NCBI GenBank assembly: GCA_963169645.1
Contig: CAUJCO010000008.1
Location: 1-64,000, forward strand
Direction: 5' to 3'
Origin: Bacteroidota bacterium
Lineage (GTDB): Bacteria; Bacteroidota; Bacteroidia; Chitinophagales; JADIYW01
DNA: 64,000 bases
Under the pieces are notes generated by a model, which worked only from the letters and a program-made list of their open reading frames with translations, was not told where the DNA came from and did no database searches. A program made the position numbers and the translations under genes. This document shows positions 10,118 to 18,115 of the stretch, one piece after another. Every line of letters begins with the position of its first letter. The first letter of the stretch is position 1.

Positions 10118-10146
10118 AAAAGTACGGAGTGGCGAAACCACTCCGT
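10118..10146 (-). terminator. Strong terminator of the repeat-peptide gene
   Basis: A perfect 9-bp GC-rich stem, ACGGAGTGG / CCACTCCGT (10124-10132 with 10138-10146), has loop CGAAA. On the minus strand it is followed by ACTTTTTTTC. It sits about 50 bp past the stop of the 73-codon minus-strand ORF and has no T-run on the plus strand. It therefore belongs to that small gene, not to the thioesterase. Confidence 0.85.
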
Positions 10147-10196
10147 GTAAGAACTAAACTACTAACTATTTATTATAGTGGGGGAGAAAAAACAAA

Positions 10197-10418
10197 TTAA
10201 TTACCACCGGTTGGGTCAACGATTCTATTGCCACCAGTTGGGTCAACAATGTTACCGCCAGTCGGATCAACGATTCTATTACCACCAGTTGGATCAACAA
10301 TGTTACCACCAGTTGGATCTACTATCATTTTATTACCACCAGTTGGGTCAACGATGTTTCCGCCTGTTGGATCTACGATTCTTAATAATGCGATTAAAAG
10401 TGCTACTATGATTCCCAT
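10197..10418 (-). CDS. Small membrane-anchored peptide of seven IVDPTGGN repeats
   Basis: A 73-residue ORF from ATG 10418; the track uses a GTG at 10439. It opens with the short hydrophobic helix MGIIVALLIALL. The rest is seven back-to-back copies of IVDPTGGN with spacers R, none, KM, none, R, none, R, and the stop codon directly follows the last N. The DNA repeat is 24 or 27 bp (one 30 bp), with several synonymous changes between copies. Conservation at protein level, plus a dedicated terminator 50 bp downstream, argue that this is a real expressed gene. I recognise no family. It may be a secreted or inner-membrane repeat peptide or a precursor with repeated cores. The opposite-strand ORFs (10178, 10228) are mirror readings of the repeat. 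Confidence 0.7.
   Translation of the reverse strand: MGIIVALLIALLRIVDPTGGNIVDPTGGNKMIVDPTGGNIVDPTGGNRIVDPTGGNIVDPTGGNRIVDPTGGN
10202..10380. repeat. Tandem 24/27-bp repeat (seven units)
   Basis: Seven units of ACCACCAGTTGGRTCAAC-like sequence alternate between 24 and 27 bp spacing, with one 30-bp interval near 10326-10335. They encode the IVDPTGGN units on the minus strand. The alternating spacing suggests that a two-unit block (51 bp) was the duplicated element. Confidence 0.93.
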
Positions 10419-10865
10419 GTTTGTTGTTTTTATTAACACAAAGATGAGAAGTTAATATTAAGAATTATTTACAGATTTAACAATAAAGTGACATATCATA
10501 ATTTATTTGTATATGAGCTTATGAATGTCAAATAGATTGATTATCACACAGTTATATGTAATTTTGTTGGGCTTTTATTTCATTTTTGTGACAAAGGTTT
10601 TAATGTTGGGTTCTTAAAATAAAATAAATATGAATTGATTTTCTGAATAATTGATACCAAATACCATTGTTTTCTTCTGAAAACACATGAGTTCTCAATT
10701 CTTCCATCTATTCAAGTGCAAAGTTGAACGAAATACTAGTTACGTTCATAGTCGATTTATTTTTTAGTTGTGACTTTAATAATTATGCATTATATTGCCA
10801 ATTACAAGCATAAAATATTTATTATTAGATATTTGTATTAAAATAATTATAAAACTTGTGACATT
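10419..10865. other. 447-bp AT-rich intergenic region between divergent genes
   Basis: This is the divergent regulatory space between the IVDPTGGN peptide gene (minus) and the 501-residue protein (plus). I find no ORF of note, no tRNA-like sequence and no clear TAnnTTTG element on either strand. One small hairpin, TGTTTTC / GAAAACA with a TTCT loop (10668-10685), lacks a T-run. Its role, if any, is unclear. Confidence 0.6.
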
Positions 10866-12371
10866 ATGGATACGTTGAAAGAGTTACTAAAAATTGTTAA
10901 TCGGAAGCGATTATCCAAAGTAGATGTTTTTGACAAGACTTTTTTTAATCAAAATCATACGAACTTATATTTAAAACTTTACGAAGGATTGGAAAAAGGT
11001 ATTATTACGAATGATGAGACGGCAGCAGATTATATTTATGGAAATGCAGATAAAGATGCCAAATTTCGAAAGCTCAAATCTCGATTTAAAGTAAAAATGC
11101 AAAAGACCGTTCTGTTGTTAGACACAGACGAAGTATTTATAAATCCGCAGAGTAGAGCCTTTTATGAATGTACATTAAATAACCAAATCATTGAAATTAT
11201 TATTAAAATTTCCGGTACAACGAAATTAGTGTATGAGTTGGTAAAAGAAAATTATGCCAAGGCGGAGCAATTCAAATTCTATGATATCTTAAAAAATTAT
11301 TCCTATTATTTATTAAGTTATTATGCACTTAGTGGAAATATAAAAGAATTCTCGAAAGAACAAGAATTGTATTTAAAATATATTGAATTGGCACAAAAAG
11401 AACAATATGCTAAATTTTTATATTTTAAAGCGTCAATACAATTTGAAAACCAAGCACCCATTACAGATGCATTGTTGGATGATGTGTTTAAGATTTTAAA
11501 CGAGTTTAAATTATTAAAAACGGAATTAAGGAATACAGAAATTGAGTTCTTTTATTACTACCTATCTTTAGAGTATTTGCAAAAAAGTAACAAGATTAAT
11601 GAATTAATTGATATTTGTAATGATGCGGATAATTATATGATTATGAATCCGGCTTCGTTTACAAATACTCGTAAGGTTATTATACTTATTTATAAGCTTT
11701 CAGCCTTACTTTCCGCAAAAAAATATGAGGATGGCATTCAGCTTATCCAAAATGAGGCACATTTAGATTTACCCGAAAATAATTTTAACTGGTTTTTATT
11801 AAAAGAAATTCAATTTAAATTGTACCTACAACACCACGATATTGAACAGGCTACAAATGTGTATGATGAAGTGTTACAAAATAAATCGTTTAAAAGACAA
11901 TCGGAACGCTTAATAGAAAGATGGAAAATATTATACGCATATTTAGTGTTTATGGATTATTATTTAAACAAAGGTGCGTATAAATTTAGTTTGGCAAAAT
12001 TCTTGAACGAAGTTCCGGTGAATTCAAAAGATAAATCCGGTTTTAATTTCGCCATTCGTATGTTGGAAGTGTTATTTCATGCCGCTAAAAATGACTTTAA
12101 TCTTATTTTTGCTAAAATGGATGCATTGCGTTCCTACCGATCACGCTATTTGAACGATAACACCTATAAGCGAAATCACCTCTTACTCAGTTTGATGCTA
12201 AAAGCAGAAAAATCCGGATTTAATTATAAAGATTTAAAAAATGCAGACTGGTACGAAATAGCAGAACTTCGAAAACCCAATCAATATATCATTGCTGAAT
12301 GGGAAATAATTCCGTACGAAGTTTTATGGGATATTTTTGTATCGTTTGCACAAGAAAAACGCACGGAGTAG
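10866..12371 (+). CDS. Conserved-looking helical protein of unknown function (501 aa)
   Basis: I do not recognise a named family. The 501-residue protein lacks a signal peptide and membrane segments, is rich in Leu, Lys, Glu and Tyr, and reads as almost entirely alpha-helical. Its middle (about residues 180-400) has the spacing of degenerate TPR-like helical hairpins. The C-terminal stretch ending EWEIIPYEVLWDIFV is the most motif-like part. It is followed 35 bp later by the beta-hydroxylase-like gene and may be co-transcribed with it. A cytoplasmic scaffold role is only a guess. Confidence 0.8.
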   Translation: MDTLKELLKIVNRKRLSKVDVFDKTFFNQNHTNLYLKLYEGLEKGIITNDETAADYIYGNADKDAKFRKLKSRFKVKMQKTVLLLDTDEVFINPQSRAFYECTLNNQIIEIIIKISGTTKLVYELVKENYAKAEQFKFYDILKNYSYYLLSYYALSGNIKEFSKEQELYLKYIELAQKEQYAKFLYFKASIQFENQAPITDALLDDVFKILNEFKLLKTELRNTEIEFFYYYLSLEYLQKSNKINELIDICNDADNYMIMNPASFTNTRKVIILIYKLSALLSAKKYEDGIQLIQNEAHLDLPENNFNWFLLKEIQFKLYLQHHDIEQATNVYDEVLQNKSFKRQSERLIERWKILYAYLVFMDYYLNKGAYKFSLAKFLNEVPVNSKDKSGFNFAIRMLEVLFHAAKNDFNLIFAKMDALRSYRSRYLNDNTYKRNHLLLSLMLKAEKSGFNYKDLKNADWYEIAELRKPNQYIIAEWEIIPYEVLWDIFVSFAQEKRTE

Positions 12372-12406
12372 TATTTTTTTATATTAGTTTTAATTTAGCC
12401 AGCTAG

Positions 12407-13075
12407 ATGAGTATAAATAAAATTGGACAAAACATTGTAATTCTATTAGAAAAATTTCTGTTCTTATTAGATGAAGACAAACCGATACACGCTTTGTCTG
12501 AGTATAGCTTTTTAAGCACGATAGAATCGAATTACCTGGATATTAAAACGGAAATTGAAAACTTCAATCAAGTGTCTTTCAGAAATATGGAAGATTTATC
12601 TGCTGAACAACAACGAATTGTAGAACGAAATAAATGGAAAACATTTTTCTTGCGAGTAGCCGGAAAAGATATTGAAAGGAATGCTGCGTATTTTCCATTA
12701 ACCATGAAATTATTAAATGAAAAATCGATTAAAACCGTATTTTTTTCCATCATGGAACCAAACACACACATTACACCACATCGTGGTGTATATAAAGGTT
12801 TTTTGCGATATCATTTGGGTTTGATAATGCCCAATGAAAAAAATAAAACAGCCATAAAGATTGGCGATGCCATTTATTATTGGGAAGAAGGAAAAGCATT
12901 TTTATTTGATGATACGTTTGAACACGAAGCGTGGAATAAAACCAACGAGCAACGCATTATCCTATTAATTGATATAGAAAGAAAATTTACATTTCCATTC
13001 AATTTGTTGAATAAATTGATTTTATCGTTGATTAGTATATCACCTTTGGCAAGAGGTGTTTATAAAAAAGCATAA
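12407..13075 (+). CDS. Aspartyl/asparaginyl beta-hydroxylase-like dioxygenase
   Basis: A 222-residue protein of the Asp/Asn beta-hydroxylase (AspH-like, cupin-fold) family. These are Fe(II)/2-oxoglutarate oxygenases that hydroxylate Asp or Asn in target proteins. The core motif ITPHRGVYKGFLRYHLGL (about 122-139) supplies the first His ligand and the conserved Arg. FDDTFEHEAWN (about 167-177) supplies the second His, and QRIILLIDI holds the distal Arg that binds 2-oxoglutarate. The N-terminal 80 residues are helical and family-variable. No signal peptide is seen. The substrate is unknown. The nearby IVDPTGGN peptide has one Asp and one Asn per unit, which is suggestive only. It converges on the next gene with a 3-bp gap. 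Confidence 0.85.
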   Translation: MSINKIGQNIVILLEKFLFLLDEDKPIHALSEYSFLSTIESNYLDIKTEIENFNQVSFRNMEDLSAEQQRIVERNKWKTFFLRVAGKDIERNAAYFPLTMKLLNEKSIKTVFFSIMEPNTHITPHRGVYKGFLRYHLGLIMPNEKNKTAIKIGDAIYYWEEGKAFLFDDTFEHEAWNKTNEQRIILLIDIERKFTFPFNLLNKLILSLISISPLARGVYKKA

Positions 13076-13078
13076 GCT

Positions 13079-13816
13079 TTAAACAAGTGCAAGAAAGTTA
13101 TAATTTATAGAAGTTACTTTGCAGCCTAATCTGTTGTATTTATTGATGAGTGCTATGTTATCTGCTCTAGTACCAAATGTAATTGCATTTATTTGATGTG
13201 TATAGTTGTAATGTATCATTGCATAAATTAACTTTTCATATACTTTTACATTTCTTTTATTGAAAATTATTCCGGTGTAGGGTCTGTATATTTGGTTGTT
13301 GCTATTGATAGTATAAGAAGAGAAACCAACTATTTCATTTTCTTGTTGATTTTTATATAATTGAATGCCACTATTGGGTTGATTAAATAAGTCGAGTATA
13401 TAACTTTGTAAGGCTTGCAATTCCATTTTTGATGAAATCTTATCTTTTAGAAATGGAATAGTAGCGTACCCAAAAGTAGCATTTTCAAAAACATCTTTTA
13501 TTAATTGAGCTATCATTTCTTTATCATCGAGTGTAGCTTCCTTTAATTCGTAATCTAAATCGAGCGGAAAATCTTCCACTTGTGAAGTGTCTTTTTCGTA
13601 ATTAAAAATGGCATTTATAAAAGTATATTTTTTAAATGCACGAAACTCATTTGATAAGTCAAAATTGGTAGATGGTAAAGCAAAACGTACTAAGTCAACT
13701 TGGTTGTCAGATAAAAATTGTTGTTGTTGCTCAAGCGTATTTTGAAGGAGAAAATCTGCGGTAGCTCTGTAAAAATTTAATTGATATACGTTGGATTCTA
13801 TTTCGGATTTAATCAT
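13079..13816 (-). CDS. GNAT-like acetyltransferase (WecD-like architecture)
   Basis: A 245-residue protein that looks like a two-part WecD-type N-acyltransferase. The N-terminal ~80 residues are a degenerate domain, and the C-terminal ~165 match a GNAT fold. Cues are YELKEATLDDKEMIAQLI (helix alpha-1), NEIVGFSSYTI (strand beta-4) and a terminal GTRADNIALINKYNRLGCKV, which matches the usual NxxAxxLYxxLGF acetyl-CoA motif. The glycine-rich pyrophosphate loop is poorly conserved (GIIFNKRNVKVYEKLI), so CoA binding is uncertain. The ATG at 13816 is clear. Substrate is unknown; a sugar-amine acyltransferase role is possible. Confidence 0.65.
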   Translation of the reverse strand: MIKSEIESNVYQLNFYRATADFLLQNTLEQQQQFLSDNQVDLVRFALPSTNFDLSNEFRAFKKYTFINAIFNYEKDTSQVEDFPLDLDYELKEATLDDKEMIAQLIKDVFENATFGYATIPFLKDKISSKMELQALQSYILDLFNQPNSGIQLYKNQQENEIVGFSSYTINSNNQIYRPYTGIIFNKRNVKVYEKLIYAMIHYNYTHQINAITFGTRADNIALINKYNRLGCKVTSINYNFLALV

Positions 13817-14157
13817 AATGTTTATAGTTTATCGAATTTGTATCACCCCTAATTACCTACCGGTTTTTAATGGAATGATTGCTAAGAAAAACTAAAATAA
13901 CTATTTTTTTTTCATGTAATATATTTCATATCGCACAAACCGTAAAGTTTTTCAAATTTCTTCATTACGTATGATTAAAAAGCGAAATTTCCTTTCTTCC
14001 ATATTGTTAAATGAAAAAAGAACCGAATGCTCTCTTTTTTTAGTTCAATTCTATATGAAATTTATTATTGATTTATTTTTGAATTGTATTTCTGGTCTGA
14101 TTATTGAAGAATTGTATGTTGTATTTATTTTCTTTACATTTGAATAAAAAAATCAGT
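13817..14157. other. 341-bp intergenic region, very AT-rich
   Basis: This spacer lies between two divergent genes. It contains an unsupported 58-codon plus-strand ORF (13971-14147) and several homopolymeric A/T runs. I see no hairpin terminator, no RNA gene and no clear promoter consensus. It most likely holds the promoters of both flanking genes. Confidence 0.5.
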
Positions 14158-15099
14158 ATGAAACATTTTCTATTCAGCTTGGTCGTATTTTTTATTTTCT
14201 TTTTTCAACCTTCAATACACGCATCCGATTTTTCGAGTCATAGCTACGAAGCAATGCTTGGAGATTCGTTGTTGAAAAAAATACCATCAGATACACTGTT
14301 TAGGTTTGTAAAAAAATATGGAAAAGATTCGTTGATTCATCAACTTGATGAAAGAATTAAGGCTGCTACTCATTTCATGGGAAATACAATTTTTGATATA
14401 GAAAGCGAATCTCATTTTAGAAAATTAAGTATGATAAACCAAAAATTTAATTTAGGTTTGGATTCTCAGATTGTTGCACGTGAACGATTAAATAGCGAAT
14501 ATCTCTTTAGCTTATATGGTAAATATTTTAAGGATATTTCAAGATTGGATGAAATAGATAAAGTTGTTAAAGAAACTTCAAATCTTGATTCTTTATTGGA
14601 AGCATCATCCTACAAATCAGTGGAACGAAATTTTATGATTACATTTTGTCATCAATTACCATGGCACAAAAAATTAATAGATAAAATGTATGACTTTTCA
14701 CAATTAACCATTCAACTAAGAAATGAATTTTATTGGCAGTTTTATGAATTGGCTTCTAAAAATTGTGTTGTAGATAGTGTAGCTCATTTTGAGTATCTAA
14801 GAAGTCAATTAAAAATAGATGCATTAAATATCGCTTCGTATAAAGATACGTTATTGTTAACAGACCATACCAATTATATAGAACCGATAAAATCACTTGC
14901 ATATGCATTATATTCGAATGATTTTACAATAAAAGATGGTGCTCCAATTGGATTGTTGTTATCTACACAAAGAGTTGATGGCGGATTCCCAAAAAATCTA
15001 CTGGAAGAGAACGGGCAAATAATATCTACTTTATTTGGATTGTGGGCTCTTTGTGAAATTAGAGATGAATGCATCGCAACAAAATTTCCCAAAAAATAA
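14158..15099 (+). CDS. Exported protein of unknown function
   Basis: A 313-residue protein from ATG 14158. The track's TTG start adds 18 residues that spoil the signal peptide. The N-terminus MKHFLFSLVVFFIFFFQPSIHAS is a clean signal peptide. The rest is helical, with no recognised family. One cue near the C-terminus, LLSTQRVDGGFP followed by STLFGLWALCE, resembles a single (alpha/alpha) toroid repeat of the prenyltransferase/terpene-cyclase type (Q-x-x-DGG-F). One repeat is too little to assign function. It converges on the TMTC-like gene with a 14-bp gap. Confidence 0.75.
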   Translation: MKHFLFSLVVFFIFFFQPSIHASDFSSHSYEAMLGDSLLKKIPSDTLFRFVKKYGKDSLIHQLDERIKAATHFMGNTIFDIESESHFRKLSMINQKFNLGLDSQIVARERLNSEYLFSLYGKYFKDISRLDEIDKVVKETSNLDSLLEASSYKSVERNFMITFCHQLPWHKKLIDKMYDFSQLTIQLRNEFYWQFYELASKNCVVDSVAHFEYLRSQLKIDALNIASYKDTLLLTDHTNYIEPIKSLAYALYSNDFTIKDGAPIGLLLSTQRVDGGFPKNLLEENGQIISTLFGLWALCEIRDECIATKFPKK

Positions 15100-15113
15100 A
15101 TTTCATTTCCTTT

Positions 15114-17081
15114 TTAGTAATTATTATTTGTGTTTTGTAGATATGGTTCAAATTGCTGATACATCGTTGTATCGCGTTTGGATTTATAGAAATTAAAATA
15201 AAGATTTGCATAAGCAGTGGATTGCATTCCTAATTGGAAGGCACGCAACATATATTTACCGGAAGCAGCTGTGTCGCCTAAATGTAAATAATTATATCCT
15301 TTAGTTTCATACGAGATACTTAATGAAGGTCGTCTTTGAATAATGCTATCACAAAATCGAAATGAGCCGTCTATTCTACTTAAATTGTGTAAGGTAGAAA
15401 TTAATTTGTAGTAACCTATATCAGTAATGGTATCAATGGTTAGCAGTTTATGATAAAAATAAGTCGCAGTATCGTACGATTTTCTTTTGTAAAATAAATC
15501 GCCCAACATATTTGATGTAAGTGCACTTGAGTCTGTAATAGAATTAATATATGCAAAAGTAGTATAGGCAGAATCTTTATTTCCTAACCCGAGGTAACTC
15601 AATGCCTTTGATTCTAAAATAAAAATATCGTCTTTATAAACAGCGTCCGCATTTAAAGCACAATTGAGCGCTTTGGAGTATAATGTTTGTGCTATTTCTG
15701 CTTGTTGTTCATTTCGTGCGGCATTTAAGTAGTGTGTAGCACCTATTCTATTGCCTTGAAATGAGTTAGTTAATTGAGGAATGTCTTTATCCATTAAACT
15801 AATAATATCTTTCCACGCTACATTTCTACTCCAAGTAAATGGTAAATAAATAAATGATATCAATAATGCAATTAAAATAGATAGTTGATGGATAGATAAT
15901 CCCTTTTGCTGTTTTTTATTTTTAGACTTATTCTTGGTATACTGTATATATTTATCAGTACACCAAATTATAAACCATGCGACAAATAAACAGAATCCTA
16001 ACGAAGCAATGAATGCATATCTGTCTGCAACAATACCGGCAACAAGTACATACATGTTACTACAATAGTATAGGGTTGCATAAAAAAATAAAATAGCATA
16101 AGCTCCCATTTTTTCTTCTTTCTTATATAAGATAAAAGCTCCTAAAAGAATACTGCAATGTAATAACAAGTATAAAATTTGTTGTATATTATTGATAGGC
16201 AACAATGGAATCATATCGTATCCAAAATAGAAATAATAACCTTGCGGAATTATCATAAATTTTAGATAAGTTGTATATGTACTTATAGCTTGACTTAGTT
16301 GATAAAAGAACGTGGTTTTTTCTACGATAGGATTTTCAGTATAAATGATGCTATTTCCTATAGAGTATTCATGGGGCAAATAAAAATTTAGTATTATACT
16401 TAAAATTAAAACAAGTATAATAATTGGAGTTAAGCCCTTTAAAATTTGCTTTATCGAAGCTAAATTGTAGATTATTAACGTCAAAGGAACAATTAAGAGC
16501 ACATTGTAATTATCTCTCTTGGTGCTAACGGCTAATAAAAACAATAGGATTCCAAAACAATAGCCTTTAAGTTTCTTTTTTGTTTGTTGACTTGTTGCAT
16601 AATACGTAAAATAATAAATACTCCAAATACTAAGTAACATACCTAAAATAGTATCTCTGCTTTTTAAATTACATACTGCATTTGCATGTATCGGATGTGC
16701 TAAAAAAAGAATCGAACAAATGAGTGCAATAGCAGTTGCATGTTTTTCCGGTAATTGTTTAATAAATATATAAATTGAAAAACATAAACTTACAAATAGG
16801 ATTAAATTTATCAAATGAGAAATAGTCGGATGAATTTCACCTAGAAACCATTGTTCAAGTGCAAAAGTAAACATGGCAACAGGCCTATAATCTACAAAGT
16901 CATAACGTTGCTTAAAAACTTTAAAACAACTCATAAAATTACTTCCTACTTCCGGAATCTGCTGAAAAATATAACTATCATCAAGTGCAAATCCGTTTTT
17001 TATAGAATTACCATAAAATAGAATAGACAACACACATAAAAGAAGGAAAACAGCCGTATTTGATATGTTTTTTTCAGTCAT
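15114..17081 (-). CDS. TMTC-like GT-C membrane protein with C-terminal TPRs (paralog 1)
   Basis: A 655-residue polytopic membrane protein with about 9-11 hydrophobic helices up to residue ~420 and a soluble tail of TPR-like hairpins. The first periplasmic loop carries an acidic pair (FALDDSYIF, D34-D35), then DYRPVAM, ISHLINLILF, and AHPIHANAV followed by NLKSRD. This order (DD ... RP ... H-x-x-N ... HP-x-H ... RxD) is that of eukaryotic TMTC-type GT-C O-mannosyltransferases, which also end in TPRs. It is clearly paralogous to the gene at 24634. By analogy it would move a sugar from a polyprenyl-phosphate donor to protein at the periplasmic face. The donor and target are not known. It is divergent from the LRR gene, 60 bp away. 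Confidence 0.78.
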   Translation of the reverse strand: MTEKNISNTAVFLLLCVLSILFYGNSIKNGFALDDSYIFQQIPEVGSNFMSCFKVFKQRYDFVDYRPVAMFTFALEQWFLGEIHPTISHLINLILFVSLCFSIYIFIKQLPEKHATAIALICSILFLAHPIHANAVCNLKSRDTILGMLLSIWSIYYFTYYATSQQTKKKLKGYCFGILLFLLAVSTKRDNYNVLLIVPLTLIIYNLASIKQILKGLTPIIILVLILSIILNFYLPHEYSIGNSIIYTENPIVEKTTFFYQLSQAISTYTTYLKFMIIPQGYYFYFGYDMIPLLPINNIQQILYLLLHCSILLGAFILYKKEEKMGAYAILFFYATLYYCSNMYVLVAGIVADRYAFIASLGFCLFVAWFIIWCTDKYIQYTKNKSKNKKQQKGLSIHQLSILIALLISFIYLPFTWSRNVAWKDIISLMDKDIPQLTNSFQGNRIGATHYLNAARNEQQAEIAQTLYSKALNCALNADAVYKDDIFILESKALSYLGLGNKDSAYTTFAYINSITDSSALTSNMLGDLFYKRKSYDTATYFYHKLLTIDTITDIGYYKLISTLHNLSRIDGSFRFCDSIIQRRPSLSISYETKGYNYLHLGDTAASGKYMLRAFQLGMQSTAYANLYFNFYKSKRDTTMYQQFEPYLQNTNNNY

Positions 17082-17141
17082 AGAAATGACAAGGTAAGAT
17101 TTTTCTTTTCAGTATCAAAAAAGTTTTAGTAGTTTTATATT

Positions 17142-18035
17142 ATGGCTTTTCAGCAGCTATTTAGTTTAATCTTGAGTCTATTATTTATAAGTAGTACGTT
17201 GCCATCATTTGCACAAGTTATGGATATAAGTGATTATAATACATATACAGATTTAGAAACTGCCTCCAAACAACCGAAGAAAGTTTATGCACTTTCATTA
17301 GAAAGTCAACAATTAAAATCAGTTCCTGATGCTATACGAAAATTTTCTAATCTTCGTTTTCTGTCTTTAGATAATAATCAAATTGAACAATTGCCGGGTT
17401 GGTTTGCAGAATTAAGTAATTTAAAGGAATTAAGATTGAATTATAATTGCTTCAAAGTATTTCCCTCTCAATTGTTTAGTTTGGAAGAACTTACTAATCT
17501 ACAAATGCAATATAATCAATTGGAGCGAATTCCAATGGGTATCATAACACTCAGTAAATTAGAAAAACTAGATGTTTCTGATAATAATATTTCTGTAATA
17601 GAAAATGGATTTTACGCTTTAAATAACTTAAAATTAGCTCGATTTAGAAATAATAAATTAGTTTCGATAGACCCTCAAATTCAGAACTTAAACCAATTAG
17701 AAGTTTTATGTTTCGCTCGTAATGATATCCATTCAATTCCTATTCAATTGTTCAATCTTACTAACCTTAATTATTTGTCGTTATGGGATAATGAAATTAC
17801 TCAGTTGCCCGATCAGGTATGTAAACTTAATAAATTAGAATGGATTGGATTGTTTTCGAATAAATTAACTGAATTTCCGCTCTGCGTATTAAGCCTGCCA
17901 TCCATAATAACTATTAATATGGGTGATAATTTGTATGATAGTACATTTATCTCTAATGTTAAATCTGCACTATATCAGTACCCCAAACTGAATATTTTTT
18001 TTGATAAAAAGCAAAATATGGATTTTTTCCATTAA
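17142..18035 (+). CDS. Secreted leucine-rich-repeat protein
   Basis: A 297-residue protein with a signal peptide ending SSTLPSFAQ, followed by about nine LRRs of 22-24 residues (for example LRFLSLDNNQIEQLPGWFAE and LNYLSLWDNEITQLPDQVC). The pattern LxxLxLxxNxLxxLPxxx is the bacterial/plant-type LRR used for protein-protein contact. There is no T9SS tail and no lipobox after the signal, so a periplasmic or outer-membrane-associated location is likely. It sits 80 bp upstream of the first type A cargo gene and may be co-expressed with it. The binding partner is unknown. Confidence 0.88.
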   Translation: MAFQQLFSLILSLLFISSTLPSFAQVMDISDYNTYTDLETASKQPKKVYALSLESQQLKSVPDAIRKFSNLRFLSLDNNQIEQLPGWFAELSNLKELRLNYNCFKVFPSQLFSLEELTNLQMQYNQLERIPMGIITLSKLEKLDVSDNNISVIENGFYALNNLKLARFRNNKLVSIDPQIQNLNQLEVLCFARNDIHSIPIQLFNLTNLNYLSLWDNEITQLPDQVCKLNKLEWIGLFSNKLTEFPLCVLSLPSIITINMGDNLYDSTFISNVKSALYQYPKLNIFFDKKQNMDFFH

Positions 18036-18115
18036 ATTTACCTTAGCATAAGATTATTAATACTATTTCTAAGGGTTTAGCAATAGCACGTTTTATTAAT
18101 TTGTAAATTATTTAT

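Noticed and set aside
10178-10455. Plus-strand ORFs across the IVDPTGGN array (77 and 75 aa)
   Set aside because: They are mirror readings of the tandem repeat. The minus-strand frame has a clean hydrophobic start, a perfect protein repeat ending at the stop codon and a correctly oriented terminator.
13971-14147. 58-codon plus-strand ORF directly upstream of the exported orphan gene
   Set aside because: It is in very AT-rich intergenic DNA, has no recognisable motif or ribosome-binding context, and its hydrophobic C-terminus is what random T-rich codons give. Not supported as a gene.
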